27,453 bases of DNA. Origin: JAZFSZ01 sp036446455. GTDB lineage: Bacteria; Pseudomonadota; Gammaproteobacteria; Acidiferrobacterales; JAJDNE01. Below, in pieces: positions 16,145 to 23,881 of this stretch. The translations under genes were made by a program, and so were the position numbers. The stretch's first letter is position 1; each line of letters starts with the position of its first letter. A model generated the notes under the pieces. It had not been told where the DNA came from and made no database searches. It worked only from the letters and a program-made list of their open reading frames with translations. The stretch lies in contig JAZFSZ010000121.1 of NCBI GenBank assembly GCA_036446455.1, positions 1-27,453 on the forward strand, read 5' to 3'.

Positions 16145-17065
16145 TCAGGTCTCGTCATCTTCCTGTTTGCGTCGTGCCCGTGGGTGGGCCGCATCATAGA
16201 CCCGCGCCAATTGCTGAAAATCCACGTGGGTATATATCTGGGTGGTAGAAATATCGCTGTGGCCCAGTAATTCCTGTACCGCCCGCAAGTCGGCACTGGA
16301 TTCCAGCAAATGGCTGGCAAAAGAATGACGCAACATATGGGGATGGACCGGCGTACCTGGGAGCTGTCGTTTAGCCCAGTATTCCAGACGTTTTTGTATT
16401 GCCCGCGGCCCCAGGCGGCGGCCCTGCTGTCCCATGAACAGCGCCATTTCACTGCCCCTCAGCCATCCGCAACGCAAATCCAGCCATGCTCGCAGTGCAA
16501 TACAGGCCTTACTGCCCACCGGCACAACCCGTGTCTTCGCGCCCTTGCCGGTAACTCTGACCAGGCCATCATGGAAATCAATGTCGTTGACATCGAGGGC
16601 CACCAGCTCTGCCAGGCGCAGGCCGGAAGAATACAGCAGCTCCAGAATGGCGCGATCACGAATGGCCAGCTTACTGTCTTTGTTTGGGATAGAAACCATG
16701 TTTTCGGCCTGTTCGGCGGATAAGACCCTGGGGAGCCGTCGGGTGCTCTTCGGTGCGGGAATACCAATAAAGGGGTTGGCCGATACCTGTGCCTGCCTCA
16801 ACAGGTAGCGGTAGAGCGAACGTGCCGCCGACAAATAGCGCTGGATACTGCTGCCGGATGCGCCGCTGCGATGGGCGTCGGCAACAAAGCGCCTTGCCAT
16901 CGCCGAATCGAGCTCACCCCAGTTGTCGATCAGATTACGGTCACAAAATTTCTTCAGTCTCACCAGGTCTCGCTGGTAGTTCTGAACCGTATGGGGTGAA
17001 AGACGGCGCCCGCGGGCAAGGTGTTCCAGGTAGTCTGCAATTTGATCCAGGGCAGACGCGCGCAT
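16145..17065 (-). CDS. xerC: Tyrosine recombinase XerC
   Basis: XerC and XerD resolve chromosome dimers at dif with FtsK. The 306 residues include the SAM-like N-terminal domain (~1-90) and the catalytic domain with the full set R150 (GLRLAEL), K174 (GKGAKTR), H243 and R246 (HPHMLRHSF), H269 (LLGHSDIST) and nucleophile Y278 (QIYTH). Each is two or three above the E. coli numbers. The start ATG shares one base with the TAA of the DUF484 gene (TAATG). This dapF-DUF484-xerC order is the standard chromosomal arrangement, so this is the housekeeping XerC and not an integrase of a mobile element. Confidence 0.96.
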   Translation of the reverse strand: MRASALDQIADYLEHLARGRRLSPHTVQNYQRDLVRLKKFCDRNLIDNWGELDSAMARRFVADAHRSGASGSSIQRYLSAARSLYRYLLRQAQVSANPFIGIPAPKSTRRLPRVLSAEQAENMVSIPNKDSKLAIRDRAILELLYSSGLRLAELVALDVNDIDFHDGLVRVTGKGAKTRVVPVGSKACIALRAWLDLRCGWLRGSEMALFMGQQGRRLGPRAIQKRLEYWAKRQLPGTPVHPHMLRHSFASHLLESSADLRAVQELLGHSDISTTQIYTHVDFQQLARVYDAAHPRARRKQEDDET

Positions 17066-17763
17066 TACAAAATAATCAGGTGTCGCTCAATGGAACACGC
17101 AACGAGGTCACCAAGGCGGGCCAGGTAGTCCGTTGCCATGTTATTCTCAAACCGGTGGGGATCCTGACTGCCCAGACAGAAGATACCTTTTACTTTTTCT
17201 GTTTTAACGGGCACCAGTGCACAGGACCTGATGTCGGCCTCGCTGTGACCAAACAGGAATTCTTTTTGTGGCGGGTCAAGAAAGGCACCGCAGACCGGTT
17301 CGCCATCAGCTACCAATAGCGCGAGTTGTATAAACTGCTTATCGTCCTCTGCGACGAGTTCCGGGCGCGCCTCGCCCGATAGATTGTTTGGAGCGATGCG
17401 GATGCTGGTGGCATCGAGATGGAATGCCTCCTGCAAGGTGGTAAGCACAGAACCCAGCACGACATCGAGATTGTCGGCATTAAGTAACTGCTTGGCAAAA
17501 TCATGTAGCCGCCCCGATAACACTTCGTTTTCACCTGCGTTGCTTACCAGCTCGCGCAATTGACGTTCCAATTGGCGATTCTGGTCACGCAAGACGCTCA
17601 CCTGGCGTTCGATTAGTGAAACGGCACTACCAGTATCGGGATGGGACAGTGTAATGTCAGCCAGTAGCTCTGGATGATTAATAAAGAAGTCGGGGTTATC
17701 ACTTAAAAAACGTGATACCGCCACTTCCCAGGAAACTTCTCCCTGCTGTTCCTTCTTTGGCAT
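17065..17763 (-). CDS. DUF484 family protein (GAF-like, YigA family)
   Basis: The 232 residues begin with the DUF484 hallmark FLSDNPDFFINHPELLADI, followed by a coiled-coil segment (ERQVSVLRDQNRQLERQLREL, broken by short gaps) and a GAF-like domain (~85-228) containing GIFCLGSQDPHRF. The family is conserved between dapF and xerC in many Proteobacteria, but its role is unknown. It is soluble and cytosolic. Its ATG lies 5 bp past the dapF stop and its stop overlaps the xerC start, so translation of the three genes is coupled. Confidence 0.92.
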   Translation of the reverse strand: MPKKEQQGEVSWEVAVSRFLSDNPDFFINHPELLADITLSHPDTGSAVSLIERQVSVLRDQNRQLERQLRELVSNAGENEVLSGRLHDFAKQLLNADNLDVVLGSVLTTLQEAFHLDATSIRIAPNNLSGEARPELVAEDDKQFIQLALLVADGEPVCGAFLDPPQKEFLFGHSEADIRSCALVPVKTEKVKGIFCLGSQDPHRFENNMATDYLARLGDLVACSIERHLIIL

Positions 17764-17768
17764 GGTCC

Positions 17769-18608
17769 CTACAACCTGTCGAGATCGATCTCGCCTTCAA
17801 ATACACTAACTGCGGGGCCGGTCATGAACACCGGCTTGTCGTCTCCCGCCCAGGCGATCTCCAGCCTTCCGCCGGGCAGGTCTACCGCTACCCTATCATC
17901 AACCCTCCCCATTTGGCGACCCACGACCATGGCAGCGCAGGCGCCGGTACCGCAGGCGCGCGTTTCTCCGGCGCCGCGCTCATACACGCGTAATCGAATA
18001 TGTTCGCGACCCACAATTTGCATGAAACCAGCGTTTACACGTTGCGGAAATCGCCGGTGGTTTTCGATCAGGGGCCCCAGGGTGGAAACCGGCGCGGCTT
18101 CCACATCATCAACAACCTGTACCGCATGGGGATTGCCCAAGGATACCGTACTTATAGTAATTGATTCACCGGCCACATCGAGTTCGTACGTGGTTTGCAA
18201 TTCATCGGCTGTGAAGGGAATCTCCTTGGGATCAAACCGCGGTGTCCCCATATTGACTTCGACCTGGTTACTGGAAAGCACACGAGGAGTGATGATACCG
18301 GAAAAGGTTTCGACCGCGATTTCGTCTTTGTCAGTCAAACCCTTGTCACGGACGAAAAGAGCAAGACAGCGAATACCATTCCCGCATTGCTCAACTTCAG
18401 CCCCGTCGGCATTATAAATGCGGTAGCGAAAATCGATGCCTGGCCGATCTGAAGACTCAACGAGCAGCACCTGGTCGCAACCAATTCCGGTATGCCGATC
18501 GGCAATCTGACGGATCATTCCGGAGGACAATGTGACCGTTTGCCGTATACCGTCAAAAACGACAAAATCGTTCCCGAGGCCATGCATTTTTGTAAAGATG
18601 AGCGACAT
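17769..18608 (-). CDS. dapF: Diaminopimelate epimerase
   Basis: DapF converts LL- to meso-diaminopimelate, the precursor of both lysine and the peptidoglycan cross-link. It has 279 aa, with the two catalytic cysteines C75 (EVEQCGNGIRC) and C219 (TRACGTGACA) in the two pseudo-symmetric halves, and the substrate loop MHGLGNDF at 8-15. It starts an operon with DUF484 and xerC and is divergent from a small membrane-protein gene 39 bp away. lysA, the next enzyme in the pathway, lies about 600 bp upstream on the same strand. Confidence 0.97.
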   Translation of the reverse strand: MSLIFTKMHGLGNDFVVFDGIRQTVTLSSGMIRQIADRHTGIGCDQVLLVESSDRPGIDFRYRIYNADGAEVEQCGNGIRCLALFVRDKGLTDKDEIAVETFSGIITPRVLSSNQVEVNMGTPRFDPKEIPFTADELQTTYELDVAGESITISTVSLGNPHAVQVVDDVEAAPVSTLGPLIENHRRFPQRVNAGFMQIVGREHIRLRVYERGAGETRACGTGACAAMVVGRQMGRVDDRVAVDLPGGRLEIAWAGDDKPVFMTGPAVSVFEGEIDLDRL

Positions 18609-18647
18609 TAACCAAGACTACCTTTAACCGACCGGTAATAAAACCAG

Positions 18648-18902
18648 ATGAACCTGTACAAAAAATTTGGACTAAAGAAGCGATTATCGCGCTGGCTGCA
18701 TCGGATGAAGAATCATCCGAACCAGGTATTGCGAGTGACGATCGCCATCCTGTTTATTATTGGTGGCCTGTTGTGGTTTCTGCCCATCCTCGGATTGTGG
18801 ATGTTGCCAGTGGGATTGGTGATCCTGTTCTCCCGGTCCCCTGTCTACTGGCGACTGCGCAGACGATTTGTTGCCTGGCGTCGCCAGCGCAGATTAGATT
18901 AA
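18648..18902 (+). CDS. Small PGPGW-like inner-membrane protein
   Basis: The 84 residues have a basic amphipathic N-terminus (KKFGLKKRLSRWLHRMKNH), two closely spaced hydrophobic stretches joined by a Pro/Gly turn (~28-42 and ~45-60; core GGLLWFLPILGLWMLPVGL), and a very basic C-terminal tail (RLRRRFVAWRRQRRLD). The Pro/Gly/Trp core resembles the PGPGW group of uncharacterised small membrane proteins. It probably forms a helical hairpin with both ends in the cytoplasm. It is divergent from dapF by 39 bp, and its downstream side runs into a repeat element. Confidence 0.75.
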   Translation: MNLYKKFGLKKRLSRWLHRMKNHPNQVLRVTIAILFIIGGLLWFLPILGLWMLPVGLVILFSRSPVYWRLRRRFVAWRRQRRLD

Positions 18903-19207
18903 ACACAAATCAAATCCTGACCGCAGATCGAACGACTGCTCCGCTTAATAAGTTTTGTCGCAATGGCGCGAAGACGCAAAGAAAAGCACGGTGGATAAAA
19001 AAGATAACACCTGCCGCAGAGACGCGGAGGCGCTGAGGAGAATAAAAGTCGGCCTTCAGGCCGTAAAAATTGGAGTGACTTATCTTAGGGCCGACTATGA
19101 AAGTCGGCATTTATAATAAATATTCCTCATTCAGCGGTCTTTCAGACAGCTCTTAAGGTTTTCTCTGCGCCTCCGCGTCTCTGCGGCAGATATTATTTTT
19201 TCAATAA
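18903..19207. other. 305-bp non-coding interval holding repeat DNA
   Basis: It holds no credible gene. The interval separates the small membrane-protein gene from the 3' end of lysA and is mostly occupied by repeat-like sequence: a GCGCGAAGACGCAAAG stretch (18966-18981), then the inverted-repeat element at 19011-19189, which contains two internal hairpins. Confidence 0.8.
19011..19189. repeat. MITE-like element with 23-bp inverted repeats
   Basis: The 23-bp arms at 19011-19033 and 19167-19189 are perfect inverted copies with core GCAGAGACGCGGAGG. Similarity continues imperfectly inward (TGAGGAGAA against AGAGAA). The 133-bp interior has two further hairpins: CGGCC-TTCA-GGCCG (19050-19063) and GCCGACT-ATGAA-AGTCGGC (19090-19108). 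There is no ORF. A related motif (GAAGACGCAAAG) lies just outside on the left. Repeats of this CGCAGAGACGC type occur between genes in many environmental bacteria. No clear target-site duplication is visible. In RNA it would form a long hairpin directly after the lysA stop. Confidence 0.7.
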
Positions 19208-20518
19208 TTACGCCTGTTCCGGCAGTAGGGATTCCGCCGCCAACAGTTCATCAACGGTTTCCCGGCGGCGAACAACATGATAATGATCGCCATCCACCAG
19301 CACTTCTGCCGCACGGGGCCGGGTGTTGTAGTTGGAGCTCATTGACGCACCGTAGGCACCGGAAGACATGATCGCCAGCAAGTCGCCACCGGCCACTGGC
19401 AGCTTGCGATCGCGACCAAGAAAATCGCCGCTTTCGCAAATCGGCCCAACAATGTCATAGACCTGCGGGTCACGCTGCAGACTCTTGTTCACGGGAACGA
19501 TATCCATCCAGGCATCATACAAGGCGGGACGCATCATATCGTTCATTGCCGCATCCACCACTGCAAAGTTGCGTGCCTCGCTGTGCTTGAGATAAAGCGT
19601 CCGCGTTAGCAACACACCGGCGTTGGCGACGATAGAACGGCCAGGTTCAATTATGACGCGCATGCGCTGGTAACGGGAGCCCATTTCCTGCAACCGGTTC
19701 ATCAGGGCAAATACCAGGTTATCCGGTGTCGGCGGTCGTTCATCGTAGTAGCGCACACCCAGGCCGCCACCGAGATCCAGCCACGCCAGATCGATACCCG
19801 CATCCGACAGATCACCTACCAGCGATAGCACACGCTCGAGCGCATCAACAAAGGGTTCCACCTCGGTCAGCTGCGACCCGATATGACAGGCCACCCCCTT
19901 TAGCTCGATATTCGACAGTTCATTGGCGTTTTCGTACAGCGTGCCGGCCTGATGGATGGCGATGCCGAATTTGCTCTCTTTCATCCCGGTTGAAATATAG
20001 GGGTGGGTATTAGGATCCACATCGGGATTTACCCTGAATGATACCGGCGCACTGACACCCATGCTGGCAGCGACTTCATTTAAACTGTAAAGCTCGGCTT
20101 CTGATTCGACGTTGAAACAACCGATGCCCGCTTCCAGTGCGCGACGCATCTCGGTTTCGCCCTTGCCGACACCCGAAAAGACAATATTTTCTGCCTGGCC
20201 ACCAGCGCGAAGGACGCGCTCCAGTTCACCGCCAGACACAATGTCGAACCCGGAACCCAGGCGTGCCAGCAAGTTTAATATTGCAATATTGGAATTGGCC
20301 TTAACGGCATAACACACCAGGTGATCTCTGCCACCAAAGGCCTCATCATAGGCCTTCCATGTCGCCTCAATCATGGCGCGCGAGTAGACATAGCACGGTG
20401 TATCCACCGCGTCGGCAATGTCTCTTAGCGATACGCCTTCTGCGAACAGCTCACCATCCTGATAGTAAAAAGCTTCCGTCAGGCCCTGCTCGGTGCTGTC
20501 TGGGTCCACGAAGTTCAT
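19208..20518 (-). CDS. lysA: Diaminopimelate decarboxylase
   Basis: This PLP enzyme of fold type III decarboxylates meso-diaminopimelate to lysine. It has 436 aa. The PLP lysine is K73 (YAVKANSN), with HIGSQL, the phosphate-binding DLGGGLGV, EPGRSIVA and the active-site cysteine in CESGDFLGRDR. The start ATG overlaps the lptM stop (ATGA), so the two genes are translationally coupled. Downstream, transcription meets the inverted-repeat element before dapF. Confidence 0.97.
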   Translation of the reverse strand: MNFVDPDSTEQGLTEAFYYQDGELFAEGVSLRDIADAVDTPCYVYSRAMIEATWKAYDEAFGGRDHLVCYAVKANSNIAILNLLARLGSGFDIVSGGELERVLRAGGQAENIVFSGVGKGETEMRRALEAGIGCFNVESEAELYSLNEVAASMGVSAPVSFRVNPDVDPNTHPYISTGMKESKFGIAIHQAGTLYENANELSNIELKGVACHIGSQLTEVEPFVDALERVLSLVGDLSDAGIDLAWLDLGGGLGVRYYDERPPTPDNLVFALMNRLQEMGSRYQRMRVIIEPGRSIVANAGVLLTRTLYLKHSEARNFAVVDAAMNDMMRPALYDAWMDIVPVNKSLQRDPQVYDIVGPICESGDFLGRDRKLPVAGGDLLAIMSSGAYGASMSSNYNTRPRAAEVLVDGDHYHVVRRRETVDELLAAESLLPEQA

Positions 20519-20655
20519 GGTGTCTTTTGCTTTATTAGTTTCTCAGTTGATTCTTTCTCGGCCGCCGGTGCCTGCGGCAAAACCAGCGGGCCCTTGTAAC
20601 CACAAGCGGCCACAAATACAACCACCGCCAGTCCTAACCCCAGAATTCGATTCAT
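20515..20655 (-). CDS. lptM: LPS-assembly lipoprotein LptM (YifL)
   Basis: This 46-aa lipoprotein has a hydrophobic signal peptide ending in the lipobox VAAC (C18), followed at once by GYKGPL, the conserved element of LptM (CGxKGPL). A short Pro/Lys-rich tail finishes the protein. LptM binds the LptDE outer-membrane LPS translocon and promotes correct LptD disulfide formation. The stop overlaps the lysA start (ATGA), the classic yifL-lysA arrangement. With lpxC nearby, it adds to the envelope theme of this region. Confidence 0.92.
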   Translation of the reverse strand: MNRILGLGLAVVVFVAACGYKGPLVLPQAPAAEKESTEKLIKQKTP

Positions 20656-20765
20656 TTTCGAACCATTCAAATTTTACTCAGGTGCCTAGCTTACCCCGCC
20701 TGTGCAAGCTGCTTCCACCAAATTAAAACCGAAACTGGTAAGAGCATGGTCAGACGTGGAAAGTC

Positions 20766-21863
20766 TCAGGCCCGCACCAGCTTGACATTGTGCTCGATGA
20801 GTTCCGGTTTGATGTCGTCAAGGCCCACCAGGCCCATTGCCGTAACCGCACCGGTTTCTTCGACATCGTTCTCCAACCACTGCTTTACCAGGGTAATCAC
20901 AATACTGGTGGTAATTCCCATGCCATTGCTGTCGGCTTCGACCAGCGTCGCGGCGTGGTTCACCTCCTGATTACCCTTGGTACCCAGCACCTGCACCTGG
21001 ATGGCATAACTGGCATTACCCATTCGGCGGAACTGGCGAGTTAGCGCATGTAATAACCGGGTATAACGCATTGGTTTCTTCAGCCAACCGATGCGGCGCA
21101 ACCAGGCGAGAAAGCCCAGTGCGCGATTAACCAAACCCGGTTGCAAACCCATTCGGAAGGTGGCAGTTTGCACCTCGTAGGCACGTGAAAATTGCTCCAC
21201 TGCCGGGACATCATACAAATAAGCGCGACGCCGACCCACCGGGGCCGGAAAGCTGACATTTTGCGGTTCGGTCCAGCAAGACGACTCGGTCCATCGCCCG
21301 CGTCGCTTGCTGCGCAACGTACCGCCGATTTTGCTCAGCAACGAATACACGCTGGCGCGACCAAACGGCACTTTATTGCCACCAACAGTGAAAGCACGTA
21401 TCTCGCCAATCTTGTCAAAATAATCGCTCAGGGAATCGACCAGCACCGCTGCCATGGCTGGCATGGACGACGCGCCTGTCACCAGCAGGCTGCCACTGCG
21501 CCTGGCTTGTGCATGCAGGCGCAACACGCCGTTGACGTAACTGCGATCGTCAGCAAGATCAATATAATGCACGCCGGACCTGGCACAAAACCGGGCCACG
21601 GTCAGGCTCTGCTTTTGAAACGGTGCGGCTGCATTCACAACTAAAAAAACATTCGCCAATTCACGATCCACCTGTTCCTCATCATCGACATCAATGCGAA
21701 GAGTACTGGCGGAAATTGACTTGGCCAAGCGGCGAGCGCGCTTGGGGTTGCGTCCAGCAATCACACATTCCGCATAGGGAATGCGGGCAATTGCGGCGCA
21801 AATTCTGCTGCCGACAGCGCCGTAACCTCCCAATACAATAATTTTTTTTCGTTGTTTATTCAT
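20766..21863 (-). CDS. Saccharopine dehydrogenase-like NAD(P)-binding oxidoreductase
   Basis: The 365-aa protein has an N-terminal Rossmann domain: IIVLGGYGAVGSRI (8-21), an acidic end of strand 2, and VVNAAAPFQKQSLTVARFCARSG, which is typical of the saccharopine-dehydrogenase NADP-binding family. A C-terminal alpha/beta domain of unknown specificity follows. Saccharopine dehydrogenase itself is not implied: bacterial members of the superfamily act on varied substrates, and the lysine genes next door use the diaminopimelate route. It is transcribed toward lptM with a 110-bp gap and lies downstream of the zinc-ribbon-like gene. The start codon is followed closely by an 8-A run (slippage-prone). 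Confidence 0.8.
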   Translation of the reverse strand: MNKQRKKIIVLGGYGAVGSRICAAIARIPYAECVIAGRNPKRARRLAKSISASTLRIDVDDEEQVDRELANVFLVVNAAAPFQKQSLTVARFCARSGVHYIDLADDRSYVNGVLRLHAQARRSGSLLVTGASSMPAMAAVLVDSLSDYFDKIGEIRAFTVGGNKVPFGRASVYSLLSKIGGTLRSKRRGRWTESSCWTEPQNVSFPAPVGRRRAYLYDVPAVEQFSRAYEVQTATFRMGLQPGLVNRALGFLAWLRRIGWLKKPMRYTRLLHALTRQFRRMGNASYAIQVQVLGTKGNQEVNHAATLVEADSNGMGITTSIVITLVKQWLENDVEETGAVTAMGLVGLDDIKPELIEHNVKLVRA

Positions 21864-21881
21864 TCAGTCAACGATGGCGCT

Positions 21882-21904
21882 ATTTCCACTTACCACGTGG
21901 AAAT
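21882..21904. terminator. Hairpin between zinc-ribbon gene and oxidoreductase gene
   Basis: ATTTCCAC (21882-21889) and GTGGAAAT (21897-21904) form a perfect 8-bp stem with a 7-base loop in the 123-bp gap, 18 bases ahead of the oxidoreductase start. No U-run follows, so it may be a weak terminator, an operator or a leader structure. Confidence 0.35.
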
Positions 21905-21986
21905 GCTTGAGAATCTATCATATCAGTCTGTCCACGAAACCCTTAAAGAAAGCGGAAACCGGGCAGGATACAGCCGACGCGTGACA

Positions 21987-22265
21987 CTAATCCCAAGTGT
22001 CTTCCAGAATGGCAAGCACCGCGAGGGTGTCGCACCTGGGGCAGTTGAGAGAGGTGTTTTTGGGCTCAAGCGGTGTGATTTCCTCCTCATAACAAATCCC
22101 GCACAGTGGTTGCTCATCACCGTTAACCCAGGTGCTGCCCACGGTTTTACACCGATTGCAACAATATATCTGCAGGTGAGGTTCGGCATGTTTTCCATGG
22201 CCAAAGCCGATTTTCTCCTCGGTATATCCACAGTTCAAACAGTTAAACTTCGCGATTCCGCCCAT
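21987..22265 (-). CDS. Small protein with four CxxC motifs, zinc-ribbon-like
   Basis: I choose the ATG at 22265 (92 aa) because AGGGAG precedes it by six bases and the cysteine pattern starts right after; an upstream ATG at 22343 would add 26 unremarkable residues. There are nine cysteines, eight of them in four CxxC pairs: C9/C12 (NCLNCG), C36/C39 (CCNRC), C55/C58 (LCGIC) and C75/C78 (NCPRC). This pattern suggests two zinc ribbons. Histidines in GFGHGKHAEPH could also bind metal. There is no signal peptide. No named family is recognised. It is upstream of the oxidoreductase gene and divergent from the YkgJ-type gene. Confidence 0.75.
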   Translation of the reverse strand: MGGIAKFNCLNCGYTEEKIGFGHGKHAEPHLQIYCCNRCKTVGSTWVNGDEQPLCGICYEEEITPLEPKNTSLNCPRCDTLAVLAILEDTWD

Positions 22266-22436
22266 TCCTGACTCCCTGCAAGCCGTGTTGCCGTGATCTA
22301 TCCCGACAGCCTCCGACCTTCGATAAAATTTCGGCCCGAACAATAATCGATGCCATAATCTGGCGCAAATGATAGTGACTGCCCGAGACCAAACCTTGAA
22401 GCTATCCCATAGAAAACCATTTTATAAAAAACAGTA

Positions 22437-22757
22437 TTGCAATTTCGCTGTACAGGCTGCGGCAAATGCTGTTATGGAAATCCGCAATCACACTGCATCG
22501 CCATCACCAACGAGGAGGCAGAACAAAATCAGCACCACTTACGGCTCTCGCGTAACTGGTTTCTGCAACGCTATACCCGGGTTCTGCCATGGGGAGATCG
22601 AGGGATCCGGCTCAACGCGGATGGCGCCTGTCTTTTTTTGGATAATACGCAATGTCTTGTTTGCCACCTGAGACCCGCTCAGTGTCGAAGTTATCCTTTC
22701 TGGCCGCAAGTGGAAGCAACCCGCCGTGGCTGGCAAGCGGAGGCTCGACGTTGTTAG
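22437..22757 (+). CDS. YkgJ-type CxxCxxCC cysteine-cluster protein
   Basis: The protein begins (M)QFRCTGCGKCCYG, with the cysteine cluster C5/C8/C11/C12 that defines this family, and continues with GACLFLDNTQCLVCHLRPAQCRSYPFWP, the conserved second cysteine group. Family members are thought to bind zinc or an Fe-S cluster; the function is unknown. The start must be TTG at 22437: an in-frame stop lies only four codons upstream and no ATG precedes the cluster. No Shine-Dalgarno is evident. At 106 aa the C-terminus is of ordinary length. It converges on the DUF3106 gene. Confidence 0.85.
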   Translation: MQFRCTGCGKCCYGNPQSHCIAITNEEAEQNQHHLRLSRNWFLQRYTRVLPWGDRGIRLNADGACLFLDNTQCLVCHLRPAQCRSYPFWPQVEATRRGWQAEARRC

Positions 22758-22822
22758 GGTATCAACCGGGGTGCAATCGTGCCGCTGGAGGAAATTTAAC
22801 GATGCCTCAGGCAAGGCAGTGA

Positions 22823-23329
22823 TTAGCGCGCACGGTGGTGACGGAAACGTCGCCGATGCTGTTTTGGCGCTTTGTTGCGCAACACGCGCTTGCGCCAGTG
22901 CTGACGCTGCTCCGGCGACATTTTTTGCCAGCGTTGACGCAATTGCTGACGTTGCTCAGCCGACAAGGAGCGAAAATAGGCGTGCCGCTGGCGAATCCTC
23001 TCCTGCGCCGCCGGTGGCAGTTCACGAAAACGGTGATAACGCTCACGGATACGCTGACGCTTTTCCAGTGGCATCTTGCGCCATTTTTTGATGCGGGCCC
23101 TGGCAGTGCGCCGCTGATCCGGCGACATTTCATGCCATCGTTTGGCGCCGCGCAATAATCGCTGTTGACGCTCGGTTGACAGATCACTCCACTGGTTTTT
23201 CAGCGGCCGCAACAGTTTTTGTTCCGCCGTACCGAGCTCATCCCACGACGCTGCCAAGGCGTGCGGAGTTGTCAGAACCAGGCCCAATGCAACAATCACT
23301 AATTGAATTGTCCGATGAATCGCTCTCAT
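22823..23329 (-). CDS. Secreted Arg-rich DUF3106 protein
   Basis: A signal peptide (1-27, cleavage after PHALA) is followed by a highly basic helical protein with degenerate repeats of the type (L/M)SxEQRQxLxxRxxxW (SDLSTERQQRL, HEMSPDQRRTA, RSLSAEQRQQL, QKMSPEQRQHW) and an Arg/His tail. DUF3106 is a family of exported proteins commonly encoded after an ECF sigma factor and DUF3619. The helical repeats recall Spy/CpxP-like periplasmic proteins, but homology is not claimed. It is the last gene of the sigma operon, its ATG overlapping the stop of the 63-aa gene (ATGA). Confidence 0.85.
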   Translation of the reverse strand: MRAIHRTIQLVIVALGLVLTTPHALAASWDELGTAEQKLLRPLKNQWSDLSTERQQRLLRGAKRWHEMSPDQRRTARARIKKWRKMPLEKRQRIRERYHRFRELPPAAQERIRQRHAYFRSLSAEQRQQLRQRWQKMSPEQRQHWRKRVLRNKAPKQHRRRFRHHRAR

Positions 23330-23517
23330 GGCTCTCCCGAATCCTTTGGCTCCTCTTTCAGGTCTTCAGCCCCCAGCTCCATGGGATCGATGTATTCTCC
23401 GTTCGCTGTTTCCCAGTCACCAAGGTATTCCAGCATCTCCATATCTGGCGCCTCATCTGCCTGAACGGGAACCGCGATTAAAATTGCCAGTGCCATAATC
23501 ATGCGCTTAACTGGCAC
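23326..23517 (-). CDS. Small secreted acidic protein of the sigma operon
   Basis: I place the start at GTG 23517: GGAGGAG stands 7 bases ahead, giving 63 aa that begin with a compact signal peptide ((M)PVKRMIMALAILIAVPVQA). A longer reading from 23604 would bury the signal and overlap the upstream gene much further. The mature part is strongly acidic (EAPDMEMLEYLGDWE, MELGAEDLKEEPKD), in contrast to the very basic DUF3106 protein encoded immediately downstream with an ATGA overlap. It overlaps the end of the DUF3619-like gene by 11 bp. I recognise no family. The charge complementarity suggests, but does not show, a partner or chaperone role. Confidence 0.7.
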   Translation of the reverse strand: MPVKRMIMALAILIAVPVQADEAPDMEMLEYLGDWETANGEYIDPMELGAEDLKEEPKDSGEP

Positions 23518-23881
23518 GCGTTTGCTCCTCCAGCCACAGATAAAAATCCAGATCCTGATAAAACTCCGGGCTTTCAGTTGATGCCAGAAGTTCCATGTCT
23601 TCAATACCCAGTTCGGGAAGTGACGGATTTGCCACCCACAAGATCGTTGCCACCGCCACCACCAGGGTCGCGGTCACCAGCCCACCGACAGGTTTAATCC
23701 AGGCGGGGCGTTCATTTTTCCCGGTTACAGCCCCGGTGGCGCGCAGCCGGGCCATGCGCAGCCGGGCAACAACCTTGTCGTCCAGTTTACCGGCACGTTC
23801 ATCAAGAACGCGGCGTGTCTGGTTAACCAGCTTGTCTTCACTGCTATTCATCTCACCGGCATCCATATCATTGATCATCAC
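23507..23881 (-). CDS. DUF3619-like one-TM protein, probable anti-sigma factor
   Basis: The protein has 124 aa: a charged cytosolic N-terminus (DKLVNQTRRVLDERAGKLDDKVVARLRMARLRA) of the DUF3619 type, one hydrophobic segment (~64-85), and an acidic periplasmic tail. Its start region overlaps the sigma-factor stop by up to 14 bp. The first possible codon is GTG at 23881, immediately followed by ATG at 23878; a further ATG at 23851 is possible. The topology, position and overlap are those of membrane anti-sigma factors, and DUF3619 genes regularly follow ECF sigma genes. The inhibitory function is inferred, not visible. Confidence 0.75.
   Translation of the reverse strand: MMINDMDAGEMNSSEDKLVNQTRRVLDERAGKLDDKVVARLRMARLRATGAVTGKNERPAWIKPVGGLVTATLVVAVATILWVANPSLPELGIEDMELLASTESPEFYQDLDFYLWLEEQTRAS

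Noticed and set aside
16145..17065. Integrase of a mobile island
   Set aside because: Its position after dapF and DUF484, with coupled start and stop codons, is the standard xerC locus; no att site, tRNA or cargo is nearby.
23326..23604. Longer 92-aa version of the small acidic protein
   Set aside because: It would overlap the DUF3619-like gene by about 100 bp and place 29 residues in front of a clear signal peptide; the GTG at 23517 has a strong ribosome site.
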